The notes: generated by a model from the sequence alone, not told the origin. A stretch of DNA of 64,000 bases from Aricia agestis (GCF_905147365.1 NC_056425.1:13109001-13173000); one strand, 5' to 3'. Shown: positions 1 to 9,900, counted from the stretch's first letter. Numbers and translations are program-made.

Positions 1-54
1 CTCAATACGTAATTTGTTTGTGGGATGATATACACAAACAGCGAGTAGCGACCA
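1..54. repeat. Partial MITE-M (right half) at window edge
   Basis: Matches the right half of the palindromic element seen complete at 48613-48728, including the block ctcaatacgtaattt and the terminal tagcgacca-type end. The left half is outside the window or lost. No coding content. Confidence 0.5.
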
Positions 55-120
55 TATTATATCCGAACCGAAACCGTGAAAACACAGTCCGTAGTTTGTT
101 AAACTAATAATATGTATCAT

Positions 121-453
121 ACGTGGGAGAGCCATGCTTCGGCACGAATGGGCCGGCTCGACCGGAGAAATACCACGTTATCACAGAAAACCGGCGTGAA
201 ACAGCGCTTGCGCTGTTTCACGCCGAGTGAGTGAGTTTACCGGAGGCCCAATCCCCTACCCTATTCCCTTTCCTAACCTCCCCTTTTCCCTTCCCTTCCC
301 ATCCCTACCCTCCCCTATTACCCTATTCCCTCTTCAAAGGCCGGCAACGCACCACGCAGCTCTTCTGATGCTGCGAGTGTCCATGGGCGACGGAAGTAGC
401 TTTCCATCAGGTGACCCGTTTGCTCGTTTGCCCCCTTATTTCATTAAAAAAAA
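121..453 (+). repeat. SINE-A copy 1 (full length)
   Basis: Starts acgtgggagagccatgc, passes through a GC-rich head, then a C/T-rich domain of CCCTA/CCCTT-like units, and ends with a conserved tail (gcaacgcacc ... gcccccttatttcat) and an A-run. The last ~110 bp match the 3' end of the LINE at 29641-29956, so it is probably mobilised by that LINE's machinery. An atgtat motif occurs close to both ends and may be a target duplication. The frame that opens across it is read-through of the pyrimidine domain, not a gene. It resembles noctuid SINEs of the HaSE/HzSINE type; this comparison is from memory. Confidence 0.9.
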
Positions 454-495
454 TGTATTCTGTGCCGCAGTAGAAATATTTCTATGATAGGCTTA

Positions 496-601
496 GGGCC
501 TGTTTCACCACTTCCTGATAAAGTGCCGTATAGGCTATCCACAACTTTTTTGACAGATTCTCCATACTTTATCTGTCAATTCAGGAAGTGGTTAAACAGG
601 C
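496..601. mobile_element. MITE, 106 bp, terminal inverted repeats
   Basis: Begins gggcctgtttcaccacttcc and ends with the complement (ggaagtggttaaacaggc). It is flanked on both sides by gctta (491-495 and 602-606), a likely 5-bp target duplication or a longer match around a TTA site. Non-coding. Confidence 0.75.
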
Positions 602-678
602 GCTTATACTCTTAAGTCCAGCTCACTTCTCTTCGTCACCCGTGATTCTCGAATTCGATTAGTGCTGAAGTTCTCTTA

Positions 679-842
679 GGCTGGTATAAATAGTCAGTAC
701 TTAAGATGCCACCCGGTCTCAAGACCTGACACCTGACTTCGGCTCTGTGATTGGTTCAAATTTTGACAGCCAACCAATCACAGAGCCTGAACCGTGTCTT
801 GAGACTGAGATGCATCTTGAGTACTGACTATTTATACCAGCC
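679..842. mobile_element. MITE-F copy 1
   Basis: Terminal inverted repeats ggctggtataaatagtcag / ctgactatttataccagcc enclose a second inverted pair around ggctctgtgattggtt / aaccaatcacagagcc. Further copies are at 16626-16760 and 21307-21833. The flanks are TTA/CTA-like, which fits a PIF/Harbinger-type TSD. Non-coding. Confidence 0.85.
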
Positions 843-1081
843 CTAGTCTGAGATTCATGGTATGAGAATTAGGTCCGTCGAATCACAATCAAACGAAGCA
901 ATCGAATTGGAGCGAGAAAATTCACCACATATCCTGAAAGCATTTTGTCAGGCAAACCTCAGCAGTGCCACAGTATAAAATATATACAGTAGATTAACTC
1001 TGTCGTATTCTTAAAATCGAATTCGCTCAATACAGTGAAAAGTTTTACGCGCTATATCAGGTTATTGTATATCACGCTTAA

Positions 1082-1541
1082 GGCGAGGATTAACCCCAAT
1101 TTGTTATTCCGTGACTCCCGGTTTACCTAGTTCCAATATAATAACAAAAATGTAAAAAATATGAGATATAAAGCACAATATTTAAAATACCTTAAACCAT
1201 AAACATTTTAATAAAACGTAATACTTTGGCTGTAATTAATTTACAAACTCACCTCCGACAAAAATCTATTTCATCGAAATATAAGTATTATCTAGGACAA
1301 TTATACATTTTATCTGGATAAATTGTTAGTAAATCTATATTAAAATCTTCTGAACCGAACAATTTTGTTTCTTAATATTTATTTTCAAAGATATTTAAAA
1401 AAAACAAGAAAAATAGAGAAGATCCGCCCCCTAGTAACTACAGTTTTATGCTAAGCGAAAATGAATCTTATTGCGATGCGTATACGCTTGGTCTTTGGTT
1501 GTGTGCAAGGTTATCGTTTTGGATTGAGATTAATCCCCGCC
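1082..1541. mobile_element. MITE-J copy 1, TTAA-flanked (piggyBac-type target)
   Basis: Terminal repeats ggcgaggattaaccccaat and its imperfect complement attgagattaatccccgcc are bounded by TTAA at 1078-1081 and 1542-1545. A second, closely similar 458-bp copy at 38698-39155 is also TTAA-bounded. The AT-rich interior has no coding potential. TTAA duplication is the signature of piggyBac transposase; assignment to that superfamily is inferred from the TSD only. Confidence 0.8.
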
Positions 1542-1545
1542 TTAA

Positions 1546-1663
1546 GGCTTCACTCTCGAAACAAGCGGGCAACGGGGCGAAAGCGGCGGCGCCGGCGGCG
1601 CGCGACATTATAGATTTCGCCGCCGCTCCCGCCCCGCTATCCGCTGATTTCGAGACTGAAGCC
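1546..1663. mobile_element. MITE-H copy 1, GC-rich
   Basis: Inverted ends ggcttcact...cgaaa and tttcgagactgaagcc enclose a CG-dense core (gcggcggcgccggcggcgcg). It abuts MITE-J directly. A second copy, split by a 3-kb Harbinger element, occupies 34211-37381. Confidence 0.75.
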
Positions 1664-1787
1664 TAAATGTGATTCCGGCAGTTAAAAATAAAGATGTTTA
1701 TCTGTATATCAATTATATTAAGATTATGTCAAAGAAGTTTTTCTGTATAATATCATTTATATTGTGTCAAAATATATGGTTTAAAGC

Positions 1788-1915
1788 GACAAGGCTTTAA
1801 ATGAACGTGGGCGGGGGCGCTGCTAGTAAAGGAGAACTGTCAAAAATGACGTTTTTGTATAATGTTAATGACATCATTAGTTCCTTTTTTCGCCACGTTC
1901 ATTTAAAGCCTTGTC
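1788..1915. mobile_element. MITE-E copy 1
   Basis: Termini gacaaggctttaaatgaacg / cgttcatttaaagccttgtc. The core carries gggggcgctgctagtaaagg. Other copies are at 21571-21695 (inverted) and 55801-55926, both nested inside other MITEs. Non-coding. Confidence 0.85.
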
Positions 1916-2301
1916 GAGCTGTACTGTACATAGTTTATATTGTGTCAATACAGCCATATTAAGTGTGGTAAATTGAAGGTAACGGATGGGCGGGCAAATC
2001 TGCCCATTACTCTCTTACCTCAGATGCAAAATGATGCCTATGACGTAGACATTAAGGTTCAATTCCGTTAAAGGCAGGTAAAGTACTATCACGTAGGGAT
2101 TTAGCGTAGTCATATGATTTAAAACCACTCACGCCAGCTTACGTCTATGCTTGTTAGCTTGAAATTGACGGATGAGATCTACGATATACAAAATAAAAAC
2201 TAAGCTAACTAGTAAAGAATTAACGCTAAAAAAATCTGCTCAGTGTTTTTGTATGTTTCATACGTACAGGCACGTATACTCGACTGCCTTATATTCAGGA
2301 G

Positions 2302-2625
2302 CATGGGCGTACCGAGGGGGGGCAGCTGCCGTCCCTACTAAGTATATTATTTAGTAGGTACTTTTATCTGTAAAAATCAAAAATTAAGAAAACGATTTTT
2401 TGCCGTTTGTTTGCAATACAATATTTTTACAACTAAAAATTGTAAACTTTTTATTCTTTATAAACACCTAGCTTATAAAAAAAATCTGATTTGCCCCCCC
2501 TGGCCCAGAACCTGGGGTTATTTGCCTCTGGCCCAGAACTAGGGTTATTTGCCCCCCCTCTGGCCCAGAACCTGGGTTTTTTGCCCCCCCCCCCCCCCCT
2601 GGCCCAGAACCTGGGTACGCCCACG
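2302..2625. mobile_element. hAT-like non-autonomous element with perfect 8-bp TSD
   Basis: The element is catgggcgtaccgag ... ctgggtacgcccacg, with a 12-bp near-perfect terminal inverted repeat. It is flanked by ttcaggag at 2294-2301 and again at 2626-2633. The right part holds four tandem units built on 'tttgcccccc..tggcccagaacctggg' with a variable C-run (the last has about 18 C). The ends resemble those of the element at 31742-31980, so the two are probably relatives. Confidence 0.85.
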
Positions 2626-2740
2626 TTCAGGAGTGTACTATTATTCTGGAAGGTCCCGAAGCGGAAGATCGCACAAAGTGCAACTAGACTGCAGCGGCGA
2701 TACGTGACTCGTAATTAAAAAAAAACACCTTTTTGGTAAC

Positions 2741-2826
2741 TTAGGGTGGCCCGTGGGAGTTTCTTACGCCGGTTTTTCTCGCCGGGTTCGTTCCCGACCG
2801 GTGGTAGGCCTCATGTTTGTTCTAAA
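2741..2826 (+). repeat. LINE 3'-end fragment (L3 family)
   Basis: ggcccgtgggagtttcttac ... gaccggtggtaggcc matches the better preserved copy at 50684-50822, which ends in AATAAA-like and GATTT units typical of a non-LTR 3' tail. Truncated on both sides. Confidence 0.55.
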
Positions 2827-2829
2827 GGT

Positions 2830-3488
2830 GTTAACTTTATTAACTTATTCAGAAAAATAAATATAATTTTCATACAATTCCAATATAAAGACAATTTAGC
2901 AGTGTCCCGTCCCGCTGCAGTGTTGTTCCTCCTAGACGTGTTGTTTAACAAATTATATTATCAAATCTTTCTGATGATTTCTTCAAGAAAATAACTAAAC
3001 AGGTTTCCACCATGTAGTGTATTGATAAATGAAGATGGACGCCTATAGCTAGGTAGTGGGGGGTGCTTGGAGTGGTCGCTCGACTTCGGTCTGATGATCA
3101 CTTCTTCACCAGCCGTCGCCAGAGCAGTAGTGTTCAGTTATAAAGTAATCTGTGTTTAATTCACTCGCCCAGCCATTGTACATACTGTACACACCATTTT
3201 CAAGAACACAAACAATCTTTTTCAGGCTTCTCGAGTCTCCGCAATTATAGGTTCAATCTCGGGGTTCTCAGAGCAATCGCAGTGTATATTTAAAATTCAT
3301 TTAGCCACTTCTTCCCCTTTCAGAGCCAATTCCAAATCTTTGATTGAATCGTGATGGTAGCTTTCGTATTGTGTTGCGCTTACGTAACTAAAAGTTGTTA
3401 TAACTGTAAAGTGTTAACGATTCTGGTAGATCAACTCCTTTTTACGTCTCTGTAGGTTATTAATGATCTATCTAAGATAGCTAACGTC
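2830..3488. other. No recognised feature
   Basis: AT-rich sequence. The short open frames have no recognisable protein content, and no terminal repeats or tandem structure were seen. Confidence 0.4.
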
Positions 3489-3963
3489 AATAGGGATGAT
3501 GACAAGGTCAAAGATTAGCGAATTTTGTTAATAAAATAAAAAAATCACGGTGAAAAATAAGTGTACCCAAAATTTCAGCCCGATAGCATTTTTATTTTTT
3601 TTTCTTATGCGCCTTCAAAGTTGGATAATCAAGTCGATTTTTTTTTCACTTAAATTTGTATACCATTCGTTAACTTATGCAATTAAAAGCAACTTTTGTT
3701 ATGTAACCACTTTCATAAACGCAATATTTAATATACCTATCGAACAAAGTTCTCTTCCGATGCGTACAAACTACGAAAGAGTGACGTCAGTCTTTCGTAG
3801 CACTTCGTATGGAGCGTTATGGGCAAGTCTATTTTATGAGATGTTTGAATTGTCATATCTTGGTGAATTTTTAAGCTATCAGAGTCATTCTTTCAGCGAT
3901 GTTTCTATTTTTAAGGGTCTTTCAATTATCAATAAGAAAAAAAATTAGTCATCAAGCCTATTC
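3489..3963. mobile_element. MITE-K copy 1
   Basis: Short inverted termini aatagggatgatgac / gtcatcaagcctatt, about 475 bp. A second copy at 61982-62476 has the same ends and body. A 132-codon frame crosses this copy but is broken in the other, so it is not a gene. Confidence 0.75.
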
Positions 3964-4000
3964 TTTCAATTCAGCAAAAGTACTAGATCAAAATCACCAT

Positions 4001-4190
4001 TATACTGTATTCGGCGAAACATGGCGGTAGCGGTCATTGACTCCCTGTCAAAAACTTGTCATTTTCTATATAAACCGCGATTGACAATGGAATATCAGAT
4101 GTTGTCAATCGTGGCTTTGTATAGAAAATGACAAGTTTTTTGACAGGGAGTCAATGACCGCTACCGCCATGTTTCGCCGAGTACAGTATA
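4001..4190. mobile_element. Long foldback MITE, 190 bp
   Basis: tatactgtattcggcgaaac at the left pairs with gtttcgccgagtacagtata at the right. The arms run about 80 bp with few mismatches (cggtagcggtcattgactcc / ggagtcaatgaccgctaccg). TA at both borders suggests a Tc1/mariner-type target. Confidence 0.8.
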
Positions 4191-4194
4191 GATA

Positions 4195-4840
4195 GAATTT
4201 CAGAAAGTCGAGACAGAAGGGAAAACTAAACGATCATCCTTTTCGAGTCTTTTTCTTCTGTAAGTATGTTCTAAGTTTATTGTTTTTCACTTGGATAAGT
4301 TACTAGTAAGTTTATGTTTCTATTTGTAAAGTTAGCTCAAACTAATAAAGCTTTATAAATAATAATATGTCCATGCCATGTTTATTCGGGATTTCCCCAC
4401 AGCTGTCGTGTCACCGAAGTATATTTTTACTACATAGTGTATTATGTTCGCGCGACAGAACACTGGCTTACCATATTGTAGATTGTACCACACGCGATGT
4501 CACGTGACTAGGCTGTTCTGACTTCTGACACTTGCAATGCCCAATGTATTGTAGTGGTTTTACCCATGGAAGGATAAAAATATAGAAGCAGGACTAATCT
4601 TATATCTTTAAACGAGCAATTGTTGTATATATATGTAAGAGATAATAAATAATTTTAAAATTAATTGTACCGGAAGTACTGTACAGACTTCAACTGTCAG
4701 CTGTCAACTTGACAACTTGTTATTTGTCAACGTCATTATAGCTGTCAGTGGTGCGTTTGTACTTTGTTCATAAGTCGAGATTTCACTTGCTCTGAGAACA
4801 TCGCCTGCGCCGGCTGTGCGCACTGACTGTTAAAACTTCA
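4195..4840. other. No recognised feature
   Basis: AT-rich, with a TG/CA-rich patch around 4440-4560. No open frame, repeat or palindrome could be named. Confidence 0.35.
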
Positions 4841-4929
4841 ATATGTCGGACACCGAAGGCGACCGTGCGGATGTTCATTCATTTGAATCTGCGACATATT
4901 TAATAGATAATTGGAATCTCGGAATCGGC

Positions 4930-5060
4930 TTCAACGATTTTCATGAGTATATAGGGGGTTTCGGGGGCGATAAATCGATCTAGCTAGGAATCATTTTTAG
5001 AAAAAGACATTTTATTCGTGTTTTATCGAATACCGAGCGAAGCTCGGTCAAATAGCTAGT
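4930..5060 (+). mobile_element. Helitron-like 3' terminus
   Basis: The block gggggtttcgggggcgataa ... ends with a perfect hairpin ccgagc-gaa-gctcgg (5033-5047), a short spacer and the terminal CTAGT (5056-5060). A hairpin about 10 nt before CTRRT is the Helitron 3' signature. The 5' boundary is not visible. It is a different family from the Lep1-like copies nearby. Confidence 0.6.
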
Positions 5061-5144
5061 TAGTTATAACGTGAGCAGCAGTTGTTTAACAAGATGAAAG
5101 TTCCCAATGCTATTGAGCCCAAAGGCTATGTATTGAAAAAAGAA

Positions 5145-5357
5145 TCCATACTAATATTATTAATGCGAAAGTGTGTCTGTCTGTCTGTCTGTCTGTTACC
5201 TCTTCACGCCTAAACGGCTGAACCGATTGGGCTGAAATTTGGTACAGAGATACTTTGAGTCCCGGGAAAGGACATAGGATACTTTTTATCCCGAAAAATG
5301 TACGGTCCCGCGCGATAAACGAGTTTTGGCGCAACGGAGTTGCGGGCGTCATCTAGT
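5145..5357 (+). mobile_element. Lep1-like non-autonomous Helitron, near complete
   Basis: Starts TCCATACTAATATTA, runs through a (TCTG)n tract and the block gaaccgattgggctgaaatt, and ends with the hairpin cgcaac-gga-gttgcg followed by ...CATCTAGT. The 5' TC, subterminal hairpin and 3' CTAGT fit Helitron ends. This is the best of about a dozen related copies in the window. Confidence 0.85.
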
Positions 5358-5510
5358 AACATAATAAAGTCGAAATTTCAGCTTTGTTAAGATGGGACTT
5401 CAATGACACAACAGCCTGTAAGTGCTGTGTTTTCCGTGCAACTGCAAATTCTCTTTCAATACTACGAGTCCTTACTCTGAGACCTGAGTGTTTGACTTAT
5501 GCACCGAGGG

Positions 5511-5786
5511 TAAGCCCGGGCGCGCACTGGCGGCCGGGTCGCAGCGGCCAGGTCGCGGCGGCCAGGTCGCGGCGGCCAGGTCGCGGCGGCCAGGTCGCGG
5601 CGGCCAGGTCGCGGCGGCCAGGTCGCGGCGGCCAGGTCGCAGCGGCTAGGTCGCGGCGGCCATCGAGATAGATACCTTAGTATGAAACCGCCATAGACCA
5701 CGCGCACCTGGCCGCAACGCGACCAGCGGCCACACCATACTTTCGATGGCCGCCGCGACCTGGCCGCTAGTGCGCGCCCGGGCTTA
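5511..5786. mobile_element. GC-rich MITE with nine 14-bp tandem units
   Basis: Perfect inverted ends taagcccgggcgcgcact / agtgcgcgcccgggctta. Between 5537 and 5662 lie nine contiguous copies of ggtcgcggcggcca (two with G-to-A changes), followed by a unique centre and another inverted stretch. The frames that span it on both strands are an artefact of the 14-bp period (42 bp = 14 codons). A second, shorter copy is at 61760-61875. Confidence 0.85.
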
Positions 5787-5799
5787 GGTTAAATTTAGT

Positions 5800-6605
5800 C
5801 AAAATTATCTTGATTCTTGCTACATGGTATTTACTCCTATCGATAGTAAATAATTTACAGTAAAAGCGTTATCTGTGGTGTTAGGTTATACGTATCCACG
5901 GTAAAAACATTGCAACGCCGCGTCGCGTCTTGCTATGTCTTGGTGTGATCCAACCCGTAGCCATTTGAGAAGTAAGTATACATTTTCGAGAGTATTAAAT
6001 ATTGTCGTTTCACATTAAAAAAAATTCATTTGTAAAACTACTTATTGTTCACCAATGATATATTATATAAAAAACTCAAAGCAGATATGTTACTACCGCA
6101 CGCGTTGTGAAGCTTCAAATACGACCCGATTGGTTCGTCTTTTATTTAGTCTGTCTCTTTTTTGTAAATGGCATTTCGTATCTTTTGTTTCACTTATCTA
6201 TCAAATTTGTCAATGTTGTTCGGAAGAGATTTAAACCGGAAAATAGTATGAACGTAACAGATCTGTATAAGTAGAATATCATTGTTGTTCACGGCTAAAC
6301 TACTTAAAAAACCTTTTACAAGTTAAGAAAATTGTAATGTTTTCCATCCCAGTTGAATAAAATTCAAAACTTTAGCTTGCACGCAGTAGTGTTAAAAGTT
6401 TGCAAGCTGTTAAGTTCGCGCTTCCGTATTATGAAGATTTAAAGTAAAACTTTATTTAAAAAAATAACTGGCTAACCCGGCAAATGTTGTTTAGCTATTA
6501 TATCGGGTATGAACAACATTTTCTGGCCGAATCTAAGACCACAATATAAAATATCAAGGTTGAGTTTGGTGACAAATACCGCGACACGAGAATTTTATAT
6601 AGTTA
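5800..6605. other. Mostly unrecognised; weak repeat fragment near 6470
   Basis: AT-rich. 'ctaacccggcaaatgttgtt' at about 6473 resembles the 5' part of the family described at 6610-6745, but nothing else is recognisable. Confidence 0.3.
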
Positions 6606-6609
6606 TTTG

Positions 6610-6745
6610 ATACTAGATGATCCGGCGAACTTGGTATCACTTTCCTCCAACCTTCCCTGGACCTCCACAAATATTTCAAGTAAGTATTGTTAGCCAAATC
6701 GGTTTAGCCGTTCTCGAGTTTTAGCGATATACCCTCATGTATCTA
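6610..6745 (+). repeat. Interspersed repeat 'CCTTCCCTGGA' copy 1
   Basis: gatccggcgaacttggtatc, then ccttccctggacctccac and gccgttctcgagttttagcg. The same order is found at 46380-46540, 61736-61970 and, inverted, 55350-55470. It resembles a common lepidopteran repeat; the class was not determined. Confidence 0.6.
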
Positions 6746-7017
6746 TCTCCGTTAAAATTAATTTTGGATCCTTGTTTTCTCTCAAGAAATTTATGAAGCA
6801 GAAATTTTGGTTGCTCCATTTCTTGTGTAAAGCAAAAACAAACTTTAATACAACGTAATACGGTGTACTTTACATTGTTAGATGAAAATCTTAAGCTAGT
6901 GCTTAGCTCGTAAGCTCTTCGAGTACCTAGACTTTCGCAAATCCTATGTTCCGTAGTTTGGCTGAAGTAGATAATTACTGAGGCTTCAGGAAACGTTGAG
7001 AATACTTTACTTTATAT

Positions 7018-7085
7018 CAGGGGTTCCCAAACTTATTTTGTCTACCGCCTACTTTGAGAAAAAAAAAATTGTCGCCCCCTTTGTT
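7018..7085. mobile_element. hAT-type terminus fragment
   Basis: caggggttcccaaactta followed by ttttgtctaccgcc and a poly-A stretch. An inverted relative is at 24950-24990. CAGGGGTTC..AAACTT is a typical hAT terminal repeat. It adjoins the 3' end of the RTE pseudogene. Confidence 0.55.
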
Positions 7086-7105
7086 TCACCTACTTTTAAA
7101 TTGAA

Positions 7106-8463
7106 TCATCATCTAGTGCCCTCTTCATGTCGAAGTTCGGCGGTCAGCAGGTCGAATATATTCCGGTCTTGGGCTAATTTCTTTAGTTGTGGGTAGCTAC
7201 ATCTGGTCCATTCCTTTATGTCATCGATCCATTTTCTTCTTGGTCTACCAGGTGGTCTCTTTTACAGAAATCTACCCTCTATGATCAACCGTATAAATTC
7301 GTATTGGGATCCTCTTTGTAGGTGACCGAAAAAAGAGACCTTTCTTTGGATGATGATATTCATATTATGTTGGCGTTCACAATCTGCTCTTTTTAAAACT
7401 TCTTTATTCGATATGAATTGTGACCAAGAAATTTTTAAAATTTTTCGTAGTGTCCACATTTCAAACGCCTGTATCCGTCGACTACTATCCTTGTTTAAAA
7501 CCCATCCTTCACAGGCATACAGAAGGATGGACCAGACATAACATTTAAGAACCCGATATCTTGTTGGGAATGCTAGTTTTGGGTCACACGATACTTTAGT
7601 CATTTTATAGAAAACAGTTTTCGCCTGTCCTATTCTACATCTAATTTCCTCTAGGTTATTTAGGTTGGAAGTAAATATTCTCCCCAGGTATTTAAAACTA
7701 TTTACCACTGAAATTATGTTACCTTTACATTTTATTTGCGGGTGAGGGATAGGCGTCTTTGATATTGTCATTATTTTAGTTTTATTTATATTAATGTTAA
7801 GTACCATACTAACACCAGCAGCTTCAACATCATCCAGTAGACTTTGCAGTCCACTTTCAGAGTCAGCCACAAGAACTGTGTCATCTGCGTATTTTATATT
7901 ATTCACTTTGTGGCCATTAACAAAAACTCCAGCTTTATGGTTTTTTAGTAGCTCAGTCAAGATGGCCTCCGAGTAAATGTTGAACAGTAAGGGAGACTGA
8001 ACACAACCTTGTAGAACCCCTCTTTTAATTGGTTTCCAGGCTGATAATTTTCCTTCAATTTTAATAGCCGCTTCCTGGGTCCAGTACAGATTAACAATTA
8101 TTCTCTGGTCTTTTTCATCTATACCTATGCCTTTTAAGATTTCCATCAGCTTGGCATGCTGGACACGACCAATGCCTTTTCATAATCTATGAAGCACAGA
8201 TACAGGTTATGTTGGTGTTCTATAGCGCGTTCAGCCAAGGTGTTTAAGGTGAAAATAGCTTCTCTTGTTCCATATCCAGATCTAAAACCGAACTGCTGTG
8301 CACATAAGTTTTCGGAGCACTTACGTTTGATGTGGTTGTGGATAACTTTTAGAAAAACTTTCATGGTATGACTCATCAAACTTATGGTTCGGTATTCATC
8401 GCACCTAATTGCCTTTGACTTTTTTGGCAATGTTATGAAGGTTTTAAATTGAAGCCACAACAC
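7106..8463 (-). pseudogene. RTE-like LINE reverse transcriptase, 5'-truncated and broken
   Basis: Encodes the C-terminal half of a non-LTR reverse transcriptase. Visible in order: LPKKSKAIRCDEYRTISLMS, the FIDYEKA catalytic block (motif A), RGVLQGCVQSPLLFN, the YADDTVLVAD active site (motif C), a long thumb region with WTLRKILKISW, and after a stop the segment KRPPGRPRRKWIDDIKEW. Breaks: a one-base loss near 8175 shifts the frame just after FIDYEKA, and an in-frame TAA at 7262-7264 is followed by 50 more codons to TGATGA at 7106-7111. The N-terminal endonuclease and palm start are missing beyond 8463. The sequence style fits the RTE/BovB-like group; clade assignment is from memory. Not functional. 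Confidence 0.9.
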
Positions 8464-8697
8464 AACGCCCTCATTTTTTTCTGAGTCTCACACCTTTAGG
8501 CCATCAAGATCGCCCACTTTGGGAAAGTCTGCTTTATATTATAGATGTTACTTCTATGACAGCAACCCATACAAACACTGTTCTTTTCAAAATAAAATGT
8601 TGTTACATAGTACAAGCCTAAACTACTAGAGTAACTTTCGCAATTTCGCATTAAATTATAATTAGGCTCAGTATAGGAAAACCTTATAGCCTATTTA

Positions 8698-8876
8698 GAT
8701 TCGCGTACGAGTCGCGAGGCGAGGGACGAGGCGAGGGGCTAGGTGCGAGTGTGAACAGACGCTCGTGGCTCGCCTCGTCCCTCGTCTCGTCCCTCGCGGC
8801 GCTCGCGTCCGGAGCGGTTTTTGGGGCACGAGTCAAAGGACCTCGCGTCGCACGCGAGTGGGTGTTTACATTCGCC
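8698..8876. repeat. GC-rich GAGGGACGAGGCGAG inverted-repeat element
   Basis: Dense in gagggacgaggcgag and its complement cctcgtccctcg, then tcgcacgcgagtgggtgttt. A related stretch at 9784-9900 flanks the other side of the nested SINE pair. Probably a GC-rich MITE. Confidence 0.5.
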
Positions 8877-8955
8877 CTCCTGCTACATTCTGGCTTCTAC
8901 GATCGTGCCGCGCAGGTTGTGTTTAGTTTTAAATACGCAAAAACAAAAATGCATC

Positions 8956-9568
8956 GTATTATAATAATAATAATATCTATGGACGCTTCACACCTTGTAC
9001 GTGGGAGAGCCATGCTTCGGCACGAATGGGCCGGCTCGACCGGAGAAATTCCACGTCCTCACAGAAAACCGTCGTGAAACAGCGCTTGCGCTGTGTTTCG
9101 CCGAGTGAGTGAGTTTACCGGAGGCCCAATCCCCTACCCTGTTCCCTTCCATACTCTCCCCTATTCCCTTCCCTTCCCTACCCTCTCATATTTCCCTATT
9201 CCCTATTAAAAGGGCGGCAACGCACCTGCAGCTCTTCTGATGCTGCGAGTGTCTATGGGCGACGGAAGTTGCTGTCCATCAGGTGACCCGTTTGCTCGTT
9301 TGCCCCCTTATATCATAAAAAAAAACCACGTCAGTCTGGTCCCGTGCTAAGTACCTGAAGGACTTGTGTTACGGGTACCAGACAACGTAAATATATTTAA
9401 TACTTTTATACTATACATATATTTAAGATTTTTATTATATGATACACATATTTAATACACAACCATGACCCAGGAACTTTAAAACTTTTTGTTCCGTCGG
9501 CGGGATGCGAACCCGCGGCCCCCGGCTTGAACTACCGACAGCCCACCCACTGAGCCACAGAGGTCGTC
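8956..9568 (-). repeat. SINE-B copy 1, split by SINE-A
   Basis: tRNA-derived SINE read on the - strand: the head near 9568-9490 has box A- and box B-like motifs (ggccgcgggttcgcatcc), then a body, then the tail 'gtccatagatattattatt' (8956-8985). It is interrupted at 8995-9325. Compare the intact copy at 16180-16458, where cacacc joins acgtcag directly. Confidence 0.85.
8999..9325 (+). repeat. SINE-A copy 2, nested in SINE-B
   Basis: Full-length, with the same head, pyrimidine domain and tail as the copy at 121-453, ending in an A-run. It lies inside SINE-B, with only ttgt added on its 5' side, so SINE-A moved after this SINE-B copy. Confidence 0.9.
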
Positions 9569-9783
9569 AAATAATGGATTGGTCGCAAGTCGAAACATTT
9601 AAGTTCATAGAAATATTTCAAAAACAACGATTTGGGACCCTAAACATAAATGCCACAAGAACAGCCAAAAAGTTAGCTTCCTTTTATTTCAATTTGTGAC
9701 GTAGCAGTATAAGCCCAGTACGCACAAACTTGTTGCTGCTAAAACTTCGACGTCCTTCATTGTTGCTAGCTCAAAGACGACTG

Positions 9784-9900
9784 AACTCGGCACGCGAGTG
9801 TAAACAGGCAACTTATTAACCATCGATCAACGCGTACCTCGCACGAGGGACGAGGCGAGCCACGAGGCGAGGGACGAAGCGCGAGTGTAAAGGCCGTCTT
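9784..9900. repeat. GC-rich inverted-repeat element, partial
   Basis: cgcgagtgtaaac near 9800 and again near 9880, with cgagggacgaggcgagccac between them. Related to 8698-8876. Confidence 0.45.

Noticed and set aside
227..487. 86-codon frame and similar frames in other SINE-A copies
   Set aside because: They read through the pyrimidine domain and the LINE-derived tail of SINE-A and recur at every copy; no independent gene.
3550..3948. 132-codon open frame
   Set aside because: Lies wholly in MITE-K; the second copy (61982-62476) breaks it, and the protein is low complexity with no domain.
5384..5707. Overlapping repeat-rich frames on both strands (GRGGQVAAARSRR units)
   Set aside because: Produced by the 14-bp GC-rich tandem repeat, which has no frame-blocking stop in several frames.
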